Source of the DNA: Bog-756 sp963734435
Lineage (GTDB): Bacteria > Actinomycetota > Acidimicrobiia > Acidimicrobiales > RAAP-2
Direction: 5' to 3'
NCBI GenBank assembly: GCA_963734435.1
Contig: CAVTHA010000015.1
Location: 434,001-498,000 of the forward strand
Length of the DNA stretch: 64,000 nucleotides
The translations under genes and the position numbers were made by a program. This document shows, one piece after another, positions 48,161 to 56,340 of this stretch; positions within the stretch are counted from its first letter, which is position 1, and each line of letters begins with the position of its first letter. Under the pieces are notes generated by a model. That model was not told the DNA's origin, made no database searches, and saw nothing but the letters and a program-made list of their open reading frames with translations.

Positions 48161-48478
48161 ATGCCGCAACCGCCCGCACTCACTCCAGAACAGCGCCAGG
48201 CCGCCCTGGCCAAGGCCGCCAAGGTCCGCCGCGAGCGGGCCGAAGTCAAGGAGAAGCTCAAGCTGGGTTCGATCACCCTGTCTGAGCTCCTCACCACTGC
48301 CGACTCCAACGAGACCGTCGGCAAGATGAAGGTGCTCTCCGTGCTCGAGTCCCTGCCCGGTCTGGGCAAGGTCAAGGCTCGCCGGCTGATGGACACGGTG
48401 GGGATCAGCGAGAGCCGTCGACTCCAGGGGCTGGGGAGCAATCAACGGGAGTCACTCCTGCGCGAGACCGCTCGCTGA
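48161..48478 (+). CDS. mihF: Integration host factor, actinobacterial type
   Basis: mIHF (105 residues) is a nucleoid protein specific to actinobacteria, unrelated to E. coli IHF. The helical core ALTPEQRQAALAKAAKVRRE and the helix-two turns-helix LESLPGLGKVKARRLMD bind DNA. The signature LKLGSITLSELL and the ending GLGSNQRESLL are typical. The start is set by the leaderless element seven bases upstream. gmk follows at once and rpoZ after it, the standard actinobacterial order. Confidence 0.94.
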   Translation: MPQPPALTPEQRQAALAKAAKVRRERAEVKEKLKLGSITLSELLTTADSNETVGKMKVLSVLESLPGLGKVKARRLMDTVGISESRRLQGLGSNQRESLLRETAR

Positions 48479-49153
48479 GCAGACCGCAGCCAGATCGGGC
48501 GCCGGTCCGATCCGTCCCCCTCATCTTCGTCCTGTTCGGTCCGGGGGGAGCCGGAAAAGGTACGGTCGCCGCGCGCCTGGTCGATGAAGTTCCCGATCTG
48601 AGGCTCAGCCGTTCGTGGACCACGCGGGCGCGCCGGCCGGACGAGCCCGATGACGCCTACGTGTTCGTCGACCGGCCGACGTTCGAGGCGCAGGCCGCGA
48701 ACAGGGGCGTTCTTCGAGTGGGCCGAGTTCCTCGGCAACCTGTACGGCACCCCGCAACCCGACCCCCTCGCCGATGGCGACATCCTCCTCGAGATCGATG
48801 TCCAAGGAGCGCGCCAGGTTCGCCGGCAGCGACCGGATGCGACGCTCATCCTGCTCGCCCCGCCATCAACCGATGCCCAACGCCAGCGCCTGCTGGGGCG
48901 CGGCGACGACGAGTCCCATATCGCCGAACGCCTGGCGGCGGGGGAGGGGGAGGTGTCGGCCGGGGAGGAGATCGCCGACGCCGTGGTCGTCAATCACGAG
49001 GTTGCCCAGGCCACCAGCGATGTGGTCGCTATAGTGGAGAGCCGCCGTTCGGCTGCCCTGGGTGGCAGTCCCGACCCGGAGCCGGCGACTGGTGGTCCAG
49101 CCACCGGGTCGGTGTGGCGCCCATCGACACCCGATCGACCTGGAGAATTGTGA
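48475..49153 (+). CDS. gmk: Guanylate kinase, one frameshift, start uncertain
   Basis: GMP kinase of about 225 residues. The P-loop is FGPGGAGKGTVAARL, the GMP-binding region SRSWTTRARRPDEPDDAYVF, and after a shift near 48699 it continues FFEWAEFLGNLYGTP and ILLEIDVQGARQVRR. No ATG, GTG or TTG lies in frame between the mihF stop and the P-loop. The only codon at the expected place is CTG 48475, which forms CTGA with the mihF stop. A rare start or a second indel are both possible. The C-terminal 25 residues are low complexity. The stop shares a base with the rpoZ ATG. Confidence 0.88.
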
Positions 49154-49521
49154 TGGCTCAAGATCAGACCACGCTCATGGACCCGCCCATCGAGGGGCTG
49201 CTGGACAAGGTCGACTCCAAGTTCACCCTGGTGGCCCTGGCTTCGCGACGGGCCCGCCAGGTCAACAGCTACTACAACTCCCTGGGCGAAGGCCTCGGGG
49301 TGGTGGTGCCGCCCCAGGTGGCCTCGCCGTCGGGCAAGCCCCTGTCGATCGCCTTCGAGGAGGTGGCCGAAGGAAAGGCCACGTACTCCCGTCCGGACCC
49401 CGAGGAGCTGGCCGCGGCAGAGGCTGCCGCGCTGGCCCTGCTCGAGGGTGAAGGTGAGGCTGACACTGAGGGCGGCGGCGAGGACGCGGAGATTCCGGTG
49501 CCGGAGGCCGGCACCGACTAG
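49153..49521 (+). CDS. rpoZ: RNA polymerase omega subunit
   Basis: Omega (122 residues) helps assemble the beta' subunit. The core DPPIEGLLDKVDSKFTLVAL, then ASRRARQVNSYYNSLGEGLG and PLSIAFEEVAEGKATY match actinobacterial omega. A C-terminal extension of about 35 acidic residues is extra. Its ATG overlaps the gmk TGA by one base (TGATG). coaBC follows after 75 bases. Confidence 0.93.
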   Translation: MAQDQTTLMDPPIEGLLDKVDSKFTLVALASRRARQVNSYYNSLGEGLGVVVPPQVASPSGKPLSIAFEEVAEGKATYSRPDPEELAAAEAAALALLEGEGEADTEGGGEDAEIPVPEAGTD

Positions 49522-49596
49522 CCGGCCGGTCCCGAGGGGTTTGAGGGGAGAGATGATCGCGTCACGGACGGTGCCCGCGGGGGCCGAGGTGGGCGG

Positions 49597-50850
49597 ATGA
49601 ACGGCTCGACCCGCGCCTCGGCGCCCTTCGTGGTCCTCGGGGTCTCGGCCGGCATCGCCGCCTACAAGGCGGTCGAGGTCTGCCGGCGGCTGGTCGATGC
49701 CGGGGTGCACGTCGCCCCGGTGCTCACCGAGCGGGCCACCCGCTTCGTGGGCCGGGCGACCTTCGACGCGCTTGGTTCGGAACCGGCCCAGACCAGCTTG
49801 TGGGACGGGCCGAGCCCCATCCCCCACACCCGGCTCGGCCAACGGGCCGACCTGGTGGTGGTCGCCCCGGCCACGGCGGACCTGCTCGCCCGCTACGCCG
49901 GCGGATTGGCGGACGATCTCCTCACGGCCACCTTGTTGGCCACCCGGGCACCGGTGCTGGTGTGCCCGGCCATGCACACCGAGATGTGGGAGCACCCAGC
50001 TGTGCAGCACAACCTCGGCATCCTCCAGGAACGCGGCGTATCCGTGGTGCCCCCCGTTGACGGCCGGCTGGCCGGAGGAGATCAGGGCGAGGGCCGGATG
50101 GCCGAGCCGGCGGCCATCGTCGCCGCCGTGCTGGAGCAGCTGGAGCGGGCCGGCACCGGTGCAGCCGATGGGGCGCCCGGGGCCCGAGCCGACCCCAAGG
50201 ACCTGGCCGGGCTGCGAGTGGTGGTCTCGGCTGGCGGTACCCGCGAGCCGATCGACCCGGTCCGTTTCATCTCCAACCGCTCATCGGGGAAACAGGGTCA
50301 TGCCCTGGCGGAGGCGGCCCGCCGGCGGGGGGCCGAAGTGGTCCTCGTGACCACCGCCGGCCGGCCGGTGAGTCGCGGGCTCATCGTCGATCGGGTCGAA
50401 ACGGCGGCGGACATGGAGTCGGCCATGCTGGCCCGGGCCGAGGACGCCGACGTCGTGGTCATGGCGGCAGCGGTGGCCGACTTCCGTCCCAAGCGAGCCG
50501 CAGGGTCCAAGCTGGTCAAGGCGGAGGGCGTGCCGGAGCTGATCCTCGAGCCCACCCCGGACATCCTGGCCGAGCTCGGCCAGCGACGGAGGGAGGGCCA
50601 GGTCCTGGTGGGGTTCGCCGCCGAAACCGGGTCGTTCGGCGAGCGCCCGGTGACCAAGCTGGTGGCCAAGGGGGTCGACCTGATGGTGGCGAACGACGTA
50701 GCCGCCCCGGGGGTCGGGTTCGACCACGACACCAACGAGGTCACGGTGTTCGGCGCCGACGGTTCGGTGACACCGATCCCCCTGAGCTCCAAGGAGGCGG
50801 TGGCCGACGCCATCTTGGATAGGGTGAGCGTGTTGTTGTGCCCACGGTGA
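49597..50850 (+). CDS. coaBC: Bifunctional phosphopantothenoylcysteine synthetase/decarboxylase
   Basis: CoaBC (Dfp, 417 residues) makes 4'-phosphopantetheine for coenzyme A. The N-terminal flavin decarboxylase has GVSAGIAAYKAVEVCRRL, the catalytic His in IPHTRLG and CPAMHTEMWEHP. The C-terminal synthetase has VSAGGTREPIDPVRFISNRS-type sequence and VMAAAVADFRPK. The PAMH replaces PAMN seen in E. coli, as in mycobacterial CoaBC. ATG 49597 lacks a strong ribosome site. It lies between rpoZ and metK as in mycobacteria. Confidence 0.94.
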   Translation: MNGSTRASAPFVVLGVSAGIAAYKAVEVCRRLVDAGVHVAPVLTERATRFVGRATFDALGSEPAQTSLWDGPSPIPHTRLGQRADLVVVAPATADLLARYAGGLADDLLTATLLATRAPVLVCPAMHTEMWEHPAVQHNLGILQERGVSVVPPVDGRLAGGDQGEGRMAEPAAIVAAVLEQLERAGTGAADGAPGARADPKDLAGLRVVVSAGGTREPIDPVRFISNRSSGKQGHALAEAARRRGAEVVLVTTAGRPVSRGLIVDRVETAADMESAMLARAEDADVVVMAAAVADFRPKRAAGSKLVKAEGVPELILEPTPDILAELGQRRREGQVLVGFAAETGSFGERPVTKLVAKGVDLMVANDVAAPGVGFDHDTNEVTVFGADGSVTPIPLSSKEAVADAILDRVSVLLCPR

Positions 50851-50944
50851 CCGGGGCCCGTCGGGCGCCGGGGTCCTTCGGTACCCGGTGCGCCGGCCCG
50901 CCCTTTCCGATCGCCGTCCACGGCGTCAGCCTCCGACCAACCCA

Positions 50945-50956
50945 GGGCGAGAGCCC
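50945..50956 (+). promoter_or_regulatory. Short hairpin in the metK leader
   Basis: GGGC-GAGA-GCCC forms a tetraloop hairpin 22 bases before the metK GTG, inside a 127-base gap after coaBC. I could not match it to a known SAM riboswitch class. It may be a minor element. Confidence 0.3.
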
Positions 50957-50977
50957 CCGACCAGAATGGAACCTCCC

Positions 50978-52174
50978 GTGAGCACCCGATACACCTTCAC
51001 GTCGGAGTCGGTGACCGAGGGCCATCCCGACAAGATGGCCGACCAGATCTCCGACTCGGTCCTCGACGCGCTGCTGACCGACGACCCGGACAGCCGGGTG
51101 GCGTGCGAGACCCTGCTGACGACGGGGCTCGTACTGGTGGCAGGTGAGGTCACCACCACCACGTATGTGGATATCCCGAAACTGGTGCGCAGGACGGTGC
51201 TCGACATCGGCTACGACGACGACGCCTATGGGATCGACGGCAACACCTGCGGGGTCATCGTCTCCCTCGACGAGCAGTCGCCCAACATCGGCCAGGGGGT
51301 GGACAACGCGTTCGAGGTCCGGGCCGGGACGGGCGGGGAGGACGTGCTCAACGCCCAGGGCGCCGGCGACCAGGGAATGATGTTCGGCTACGCCTGCGAC
51401 GAGACGCCCGACCTGATGCCGCTGCCGATCTGGCTGGCTCACCGACTCGCTCAGCGCTTGGCTCAGGTGCGCCGGGTCGGGGTGCTCCCGTATCTGCGAC
51501 CGGACGGGAAGACCCAGGTGAGCGTGACCTACGAGGACGGCCGTCCGGTGGCCCTCGAGACCGTCCTCATCTCCACCCAACACGACCCAGGGGTGGATCT
51601 CGAGACCCTGCTCCTCCCCGACCTGCGTGACAACGTGATCACTCCCTTGTTGCCGCCCGAGCTCGACACTGACCACCTCCGCATCCTGGCCAACCCGACC
51701 GGAGTCTTCGAGCTCGGCGGTCCGCACGCCGACACCGGGCTCACCGGGCGCAAGATCATCGTCGACACCTACGGCGGGATGGCACGGCACGGTGGCGGTG
51801 CGTTCTCGGGCAAGGACCCCTCCAAGGTGGACCGTTCGGCCGCCTACGCGGCCCGATGGGTGGCCAAGAACCTGGTGGCGGCCGGCGCGGCCACCAGGTG
51901 CGAGGTCCAGGTGGCGTACGCCATCGGCGTGGCCAGGCCGGTGTCGGTACTGGTCGAGACGTTCGGCACCGAGCGATGCGATCCGACGCGGATCGAGGAG
52001 GCGGTCGACGAAGTGTTCGATCTCCGACCGGCAGCCATCGTCCGCGACCTCGATCTCAAGCAGCCCATCTACCGGAAGACATCGGCCTACGGTCACTTCG
52101 GTCGCTCCGAGAAGGAATTCACCTGGGAGGACACGTCCCGAGCCGATGACCTGAAGCAGGCCCTCGGGCTCTGA
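50978..52174 (+). CDS. metK: S-adenosylmethionine synthetase
   Basis: MetK makes S-adenosylmethionine from ATP and methionine. At 398 residues it has FTSESVTEGHPDKMADQISD, the ATP motif GAGDQGMMFGYACDE and the P-loop-like GGGAFSGKDPSKVDRSAAY. The whole frame is intact. Start candidates are ATG 50966 and GTG 50978; GTG is used because STRYTFTSESV directly follows, as in relatives. The leader carries the hairpin noted above. priA starts 81 bases downstream. Confidence 0.96.
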   Translation: MSTRYTFTSESVTEGHPDKMADQISDSVLDALLTDDPDSRVACETLLTTGLVLVAGEVTTTTYVDIPKLVRRTVLDIGYDDDAYGIDGNTCGVIVSLDEQSPNIGQGVDNAFEVRAGTGGEDVLNAQGAGDQGMMFGYACDETPDLMPLPIWLAHRLAQRLAQVRRVGVLPYLRPDGKTQVSVTYEDGRPVALETVLISTQHDPGVDLETLLLPDLRDNVITPLLPPELDTDHLRILANPTGVFELGGPHADTGLTGRKIIVDTYGGMARHGGGAFSGKDPSKVDRSAAYAARWVAKNLVAAGAATRCEVQVAYAIGVARPVSVLVETFGTERCDPTRIEEAVDEVFDLRPAAIVRDLDLKQPIYRKTSAYGHFGRSEKEFTWEDTSRADDLKQALGL

Positions 52175-52254
52175 CCTCCCCGTCGTCGACAGCTCCGCCG
52201 GCCGGTGCCGGTGCGGGCGGCCCAGATCCGGGGCCGGGCACCGGGACCGACGGG

Positions 52255-54063
52255 GTGGTGGCCACGCCGCGCACCGTGCGAGTGGTCCCCGATGTGCCGG
52301 CCATCCAGCGGCGGTTCGACTACACCGTGCCCCCGGCGCTCGACGGTGAGATCGGCGTGGGCAGCCGGGTGCGGATCGACCTCCACGGCCGCCGGGTCGG
52401 CGGCTGGGTGGTGGAGGACCGGGTCGAAGCGGTGCTGGGCGTCCCGCTCAAGCCGTTGGCCGGCTCCAGCGGTGAGGGCCCCCCTCCGTCGGTGGTGGCG
52501 GTGGCCGAGTGGGCGGCCTGGCGCTGGTCCGGCCCGCTGTCATCGATGCTCGGCTCCGCCTCACCGCCCCGGGTGATCCGTCGGGGCCCGGAGTGGCGCT
52601 CGGATCGCCCCCGCCCCGGGAGTCCGAGCGGCTCGGCCACGGCGGCGCCACCGTCACCCGGCGGCCGGTCGGTCTCCATCGTGGCCGAAGCGCTGGCCGG
52701 GCCGGGGACGCCGTCGGTCGTTCGGCTGGCCCCGGCACTCGATGCCGCGCTGGTGGTGAGCGAGGTCGTCCATCGCCTCGGAGGCCAGGGGGTCCTCGTC
52801 CTGGCGCCGTCTCGGGCGCGGGCCGCTCAGGTCGCCGATCGGCTGGCGCGCTCGGGCGTCGAGGCCGCCCTCCTGCCCGACCAGTGGGAGCGGGCATCGT
52901 CGGGGCGGGCGACCGTCGTCGGCGCCCGCGCCGCCGCCTGGGCCCCGATCGAACAGCTGCGCGGGGCGGTGGTGCTGGACGCCCACGACGAGGCCTACCG
53001 GGAGGAGCGGGCGCCAAACTGGTCGGCGGTCGAGGTCGTGATGGAGCGGGCCCGGCGCGACGGCGCCCCGGTCCTCCTGGTCTCACCATGCCCGCCGGTC
53101 ACCCAGACCGAGGGTGCCCGGGTGGTGCTCACCGAACGGTCTCTGGAGCGTCGTGGCTGGCCCATCGTCGAGGTCGTCGACCGCACGGCTGACGATCCGC
53201 GCACCGGGCTGGTCTCCGAGCGCCTGGCCCGCTTGTTGCACGGGGTGCTCGAGCGACCGGAGGGCCGGGCGGTGTGCATCCTCAACCGTACCGGCCGCAT
53301 TCGCCTCCTGGCCTGTGTGCACTGCGGGTCCGTGGTCCGGTGCACTCGGTGCGGGGGGGCCATGGCCCAGCCGGTCGCCGGAGGCGCGCTGCAGTGCCGG
53401 CGCTGCGGAGACAACCGCCCGCCGGTATGCGCCGAATGTGATTCGGCTCGCCTCAAGTCCATCCGGATCGGGGTCACCCGGGCCACCGAGGAACTGTCGG
53501 CACTGACCGGCGTCGACGCGGTGGAAGTGACGGGAAGCTCGGCGCCGGAGGTCCCCGGCGCGGCCCGCCTGGTGGTGGGGACCGAAGCCGCGCTGCACCG
53601 GGTCGGTCGGGCCGATGCGGTGGCCTTCCTCGAGTTCGACCAGCACCTGCTGGCGCCGCGCTTCCTGGCTGCGGAGCAGTCGTTGGCCCTGTTGGCCCGG
53701 GCTTCTCGCCTGGTCGGGACCCGTGACCGGGGCGGCCGGGTGCTGGTCCAGACCCGGATCCCGGCGCACGAGGTGCTGTGGGCCGCGGCGCGGGCCGACC
53801 CCGAGTTGGTGACGGCAGCCGAGCGGCCCCTGCGCCAGAGTCTCGAGCTCCCGCCCTTCGGCGCCCTGTCGCTGCTGCGCGGCCCCGGCGCCACCGGGCT
53901 GGCTGCCGGGCTCGCCGGGCGCCCCGGCCTGACCGTTTCCTCGCTCGAGCCCGACCGGTGGCTGGTCCGGGCGGGCGACCATCAAACCCTGTGCGACGCG
54001 CTGGCCACGGTGGAGCGGCCGGCCGAACGGGTGCGGGTCGAAGTCGATCCGGTCGACGTCTGA
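52255..54063 (+). CDS. priA: Primosomal protein PriA, helicase-degenerate actinobacterial form
   Basis: A 602-residue PriA. The N-terminal 3'-DNA-end binding domain (RFDYTVPPALDGEIGVGSRV) and the zinc site CVHCG-CTRCGG-CRRCGD-CAECD are present. The helicase core is degraded. The Walker A position reads VVRLAPALDAALVV with no GKT, and the DEAH box is LDAHDEAY. It probably cannot hydrolyse ATP and may serve as a structural restart factor, as suggested for other actinobacterial PriA proteins. About 130 residues are missing against E. coli PriA. GTG 52255 or 52258 is the start. Confidence 0.9.
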   Translation: MVATPRTVRVVPDVPAIQRRFDYTVPPALDGEIGVGSRVRIDLHGRRVGGWVVEDRVEAVLGVPLKPLAGSSGEGPPPSVVAVAEWAAWRWSGPLSSMLGSASPPRVIRRGPEWRSDRPRPGSPSGSATAAPPSPGGRSVSIVAEALAGPGTPSVVRLAPALDAALVVSEVVHRLGGQGVLVLAPSRARAAQVADRLARSGVEAALLPDQWERASSGRATVVGARAAAWAPIEQLRGAVVLDAHDEAYREERAPNWSAVEVVMERARRDGAPVLLVSPCPPVTQTEGARVVLTERSLERRGWPIVEVVDRTADDPRTGLVSERLARLLHGVLERPEGRAVCILNRTGRIRLLACVHCGSVVRCTRCGGAMAQPVAGGALQCRRCGDNRPPVCAECDSARLKSIRIGVTRATEELSALTGVDAVEVTGSSAPEVPGAARLVVGTEAALHRVGRADAVAFLEFDQHLLAPRFLAAEQSLALLARASRLVGTRDRGGRVLVQTRIPAHEVLWAAARADPELVTAAERPLRQSLELPPFGALSLLRGPGATGLAAGLAGRPGLTVSSLEPDRWLVRAGDHQTLCDALATVERPAERVRVEVDPVDV

Positions 54064-54095
54064 ACCGGACCGGTGGTCACCACCGCGCCGCGCCC

Positions 54096-54101
54096 TAGAC
54101 T
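54096..54101 (+). promoter_or_regulatory. Leaderless promoter -10 for def
   Basis: TAGACT ends six bases before the def ATG at 54108. A perfect GGTGGT-C-ACCACC palindrome (54072-54084) lies just upstream over the -35 area. Confidence 0.6.
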
Positions 54102-54107
54102 GGGCGT

Positions 54108-54653
54108 ATGCCCGCCTACCCCGTGCGCACCTACGGCGACCCGGTGCTGAAGCAGGCCGCCCGCCCGGTCGACGAGGTCGACGGGACCCTGGCCCGCCTG
54201 GTCGACGACATGGTCGAGACCATGTACGGCTCGGAGGGAGCGGGACTGGCTGCCCCCCAGGTCGGGGTCCAGAAGCGCCTCTTCGTCTATGACGTGGGGG
54301 AGGGGCCCCGGACCATGATCAACCCCTCCATCGTCGAGCTGGAAGGTGAGTGGTACCACGACGAGGGGTGCCTGTCGATCCCGGGCCTCCGGGTGGGCAT
54401 CGTGCGCCCCAACCGGGTGCACATCCGGGGCTACGACCTGGACGGCGAGGAGCTCTCCATCGAGGCCGACGAGTTCCTCGGCCGGGTCTTCCAGCACGAG
54501 GTCGACCACCTGGATGGCGTGCTGATGCTGGAACGCCTCGACGACGACGTGCGGGGCCAGGCGCTGCGCGTCCTGCGCGACCGATCGCTCGGACTGGACA
54601 CGACGGCCATGGAGGCCAAGCTGGTGTCGGCCGGTAGCGACCGGGACGTGTGA
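54108..54653 (+). CDS. def: Peptide deformylase
   Basis: Def removes the formyl group from nascent N-terminal Met. All three motifs are present: GAGLAAPQVG (44-53), EGCLSIP with metal ligand Cys 88, and QHEVDHLDG with His 130 and 134 as ligands and Glu 131 catalytic. The length of 181 residues is normal. The start is set by the leaderless -10. fmt, its formylating counterpart, starts 28 bases downstream. Confidence 0.96.
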   Translation: MPAYPVRTYGDPVLKQAARPVDEVDGTLARLVDDMVETMYGSEGAGLAAPQVGVQKRLFVYDVGEGPRTMINPSIVELEGEWYHDEGCLSIPGLRVGIVRPNRVHIRGYDLDGEELSIEADEFLGRVFQHEVDHLDGVLMLERLDDDVRGQALRVLRDRSLGLDTTAMEAKLVSAGSDRDV

Positions 54654-54680
54654 CTCTTTCCTGACCCAGGTCACGGCGCC

Positions 54681-55577
54681 ATGGCCCGACTGGTCTTCCT
54701 CGGCACTCCCGAGGCCGCGGTGGCGCCCCTCGGTACGCTGGTGGGGGCCGGCCACGACGTGGTGCAGGTGGTCACCCGGGGCGACAAGAGGCGGGGGAGG
54801 GGTGGTGCCCGGCAGCCGAGCCCGGTGAAGGCGGCCGCCACCGAGCTGGGCCTGCCGGTCACCGACCGGCTCGAGGACGTACTGTCGGCCGGAGCGGAGT
54901 TGGGCGTGGTCGTGGCCTACGGCCGGATCATTCCGGTGGCCGTCCTCCAGCAGCTGCCCATGGTCAACCTCCACTTCAGCCTGCTGCCCCGCTGGCGGGG
55001 CGCCGCCCCGGTGGAGCGGGCCATCCTCGAGGGCGATGCCGAGACCGGGGTGTGCCTCATGGCGGTGGAGGCCGGGCTCGACACCGGACGCATCTATGCC
55101 CGGGCCGACACGGCCATCGGCGACAACGAGACGGCCGACGAGCTCCGGTCCCGCCTGGTGCAGCTCGGATGCCGGTTGCTGGAGGACAACCTGGCCGATG
55201 GGGTAGCCGGTCTGCCCGTGCCCCGCGACCAGGTCGGCGAGCCGACCTACGCCGAGAAGGTCCAACCCGCCGAGCTGGAGATCCGTTGGGACCAGACGGC
55301 CGAGCAGATCCGGCGGGTGGTCCGCCTCGGGCGGGCCTGGTCCACCTGGCGCGGCCGCCGTCTCGGCGTGGTGGCGGTCGAGGCGTGGGCCGCCCCCGAT
55401 GGAGAGCCGGGCGGAGACCGGGTGGCTCCCGGCACGTTGGAGGGGCACGCCGTGGTCGCCGGTGGTGGGACTCGGGTCCGGCTGGTCTCGGTCCAACCGG
55501 AGGGGAAGCGGCCCTTGGCCGCGGCCGACTGGTGGCGCGGCCAACGAGTCGAGCCCGGCGAGCGACTGGGATCATGA
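54681..55577 (+). CDS. fmt: Methionyl-tRNA formyltransferase
   Basis: Fmt formylates initiator Met-tRNA with 10-formyl-THF. At 298 residues it has the N-terminal VFLGTPEAAVAPLGTLVGAG, the active-site VNLHFSLLPRWRGAAPVERA and the later VCLMAVEAGLDTG. The C-terminal OB domain is shorter than in E. coli. It pairs with def upstream. rsmB (sun/fmu), often next in this order, is absent, and rpe follows after 66 bases. Confidence 0.95.
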   Translation: MARLVFLGTPEAAVAPLGTLVGAGHDVVQVVTRGDKRRGRGGARQPSPVKAAATELGLPVTDRLEDVLSAGAELGVVVAYGRIIPVAVLQQLPMVNLHFSLLPRWRGAAPVERAILEGDAETGVCLMAVEAGLDTGRIYARADTAIGDNETADELRSRLVQLGCRLLEDNLADGVAGLPVPRDQVGEPTYAEKVQPAELEIRWDQTAEQIRRVVRLGRAWSTWRGRRLGVVAVEAWAAPDGEPGGDRVAPGTLEGHAVVAGGGTRVRLVSVQPEGKRPLAAADWWRGQRVEPGERLGS

Positions 55578-55643
55578 TCCGGCCCGACCGGATCAGTCTC
55601 GATCGGATCGGCCACGACCGCCCCCGGTAGGCTCAGGCGGGCC

Positions 55644-56340
55644 ATGCCGCCCTCACCACCGGTGCCCGAGCTGCGGGTCGCTGCCGTCGATCCTCTCGGC
55701 AGACTTCGGCCACCTGGCGGACGCCGTCGCCGGGGTGGCGTCGGGGTCCGACTGGTTGCACGTCGACGTGATGGACGGACATTTCGTTCCCAATCTGAGC
55801 CTCGGGCCGGCGGTGGTCGCCTCCCTTCGCCCGCTCACCGACCTGTTCTTCGACACCCACCTCATGATCACCGATCCGGATCGGTATCTCGAGGCGTTCC
55901 GGGACGCTGGGTCGAACGGGTGCACCGTCCACGTGGAGGTGGGGAGGACGACCGAGCTGATCGGGCAGATGCGGGAGCTGGGCCTGCGGGTGGGGCTGGC
56001 AGCCAACCCGGACACGCCGTTCGAGGCCATCGAGCCGTTCCTGTCCGAGGTGGACCTGCTGGTGTGCATGACGGTCTTCCCCGGCTTCGCCGGCCAGTCA
56101 TTCATCGCCGAGGTGATGCCCAAGGTCAGGAAGGTCCGGGAGGCGGTGACCGACCGGGGCCTCACCGCCGATGTCGAGGTGGACGGAGGCATCGACCTTC
56201 GTACGGTGATCGACGCCGCCCGGTCGGGGGCGAACGTCTTCGTGGCCGGCTCGGCCGTGTTCGGCCGGCCCCACCCCCTGGACGAGGTCCGCTCGATCCT
56301 CGAGGCCGCGGTGGGGGCAGTGACGGGCGACGGGTTCTGA
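55644..56340 (+). CDS. rpe: Ribulose-phosphate 3-epimerase, one frameshift
   Basis: Rpe interconverts ribulose 5-phosphate and xylulose 5-phosphate on a TIM barrel. It is about 231 residues. The ATG at 55644 leads to VPELRVA, then the frame shifts near 55684 (an extra T), after which PSILSADFGHLADAV follows. The catalytic and metal residues lie in HVDVMDGHFVPNLSLGP, DTHLMITDPDRY, MTVFPGFAGQSFI and VEVDGGIDLRTV. TAGGCT ten bases before the ATG is a possible -10. The stop touches ribD. Ribulose 5-phosphate is also the substrate of RibB, so the neighbourhood is fitting. Confidence 0.93.
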
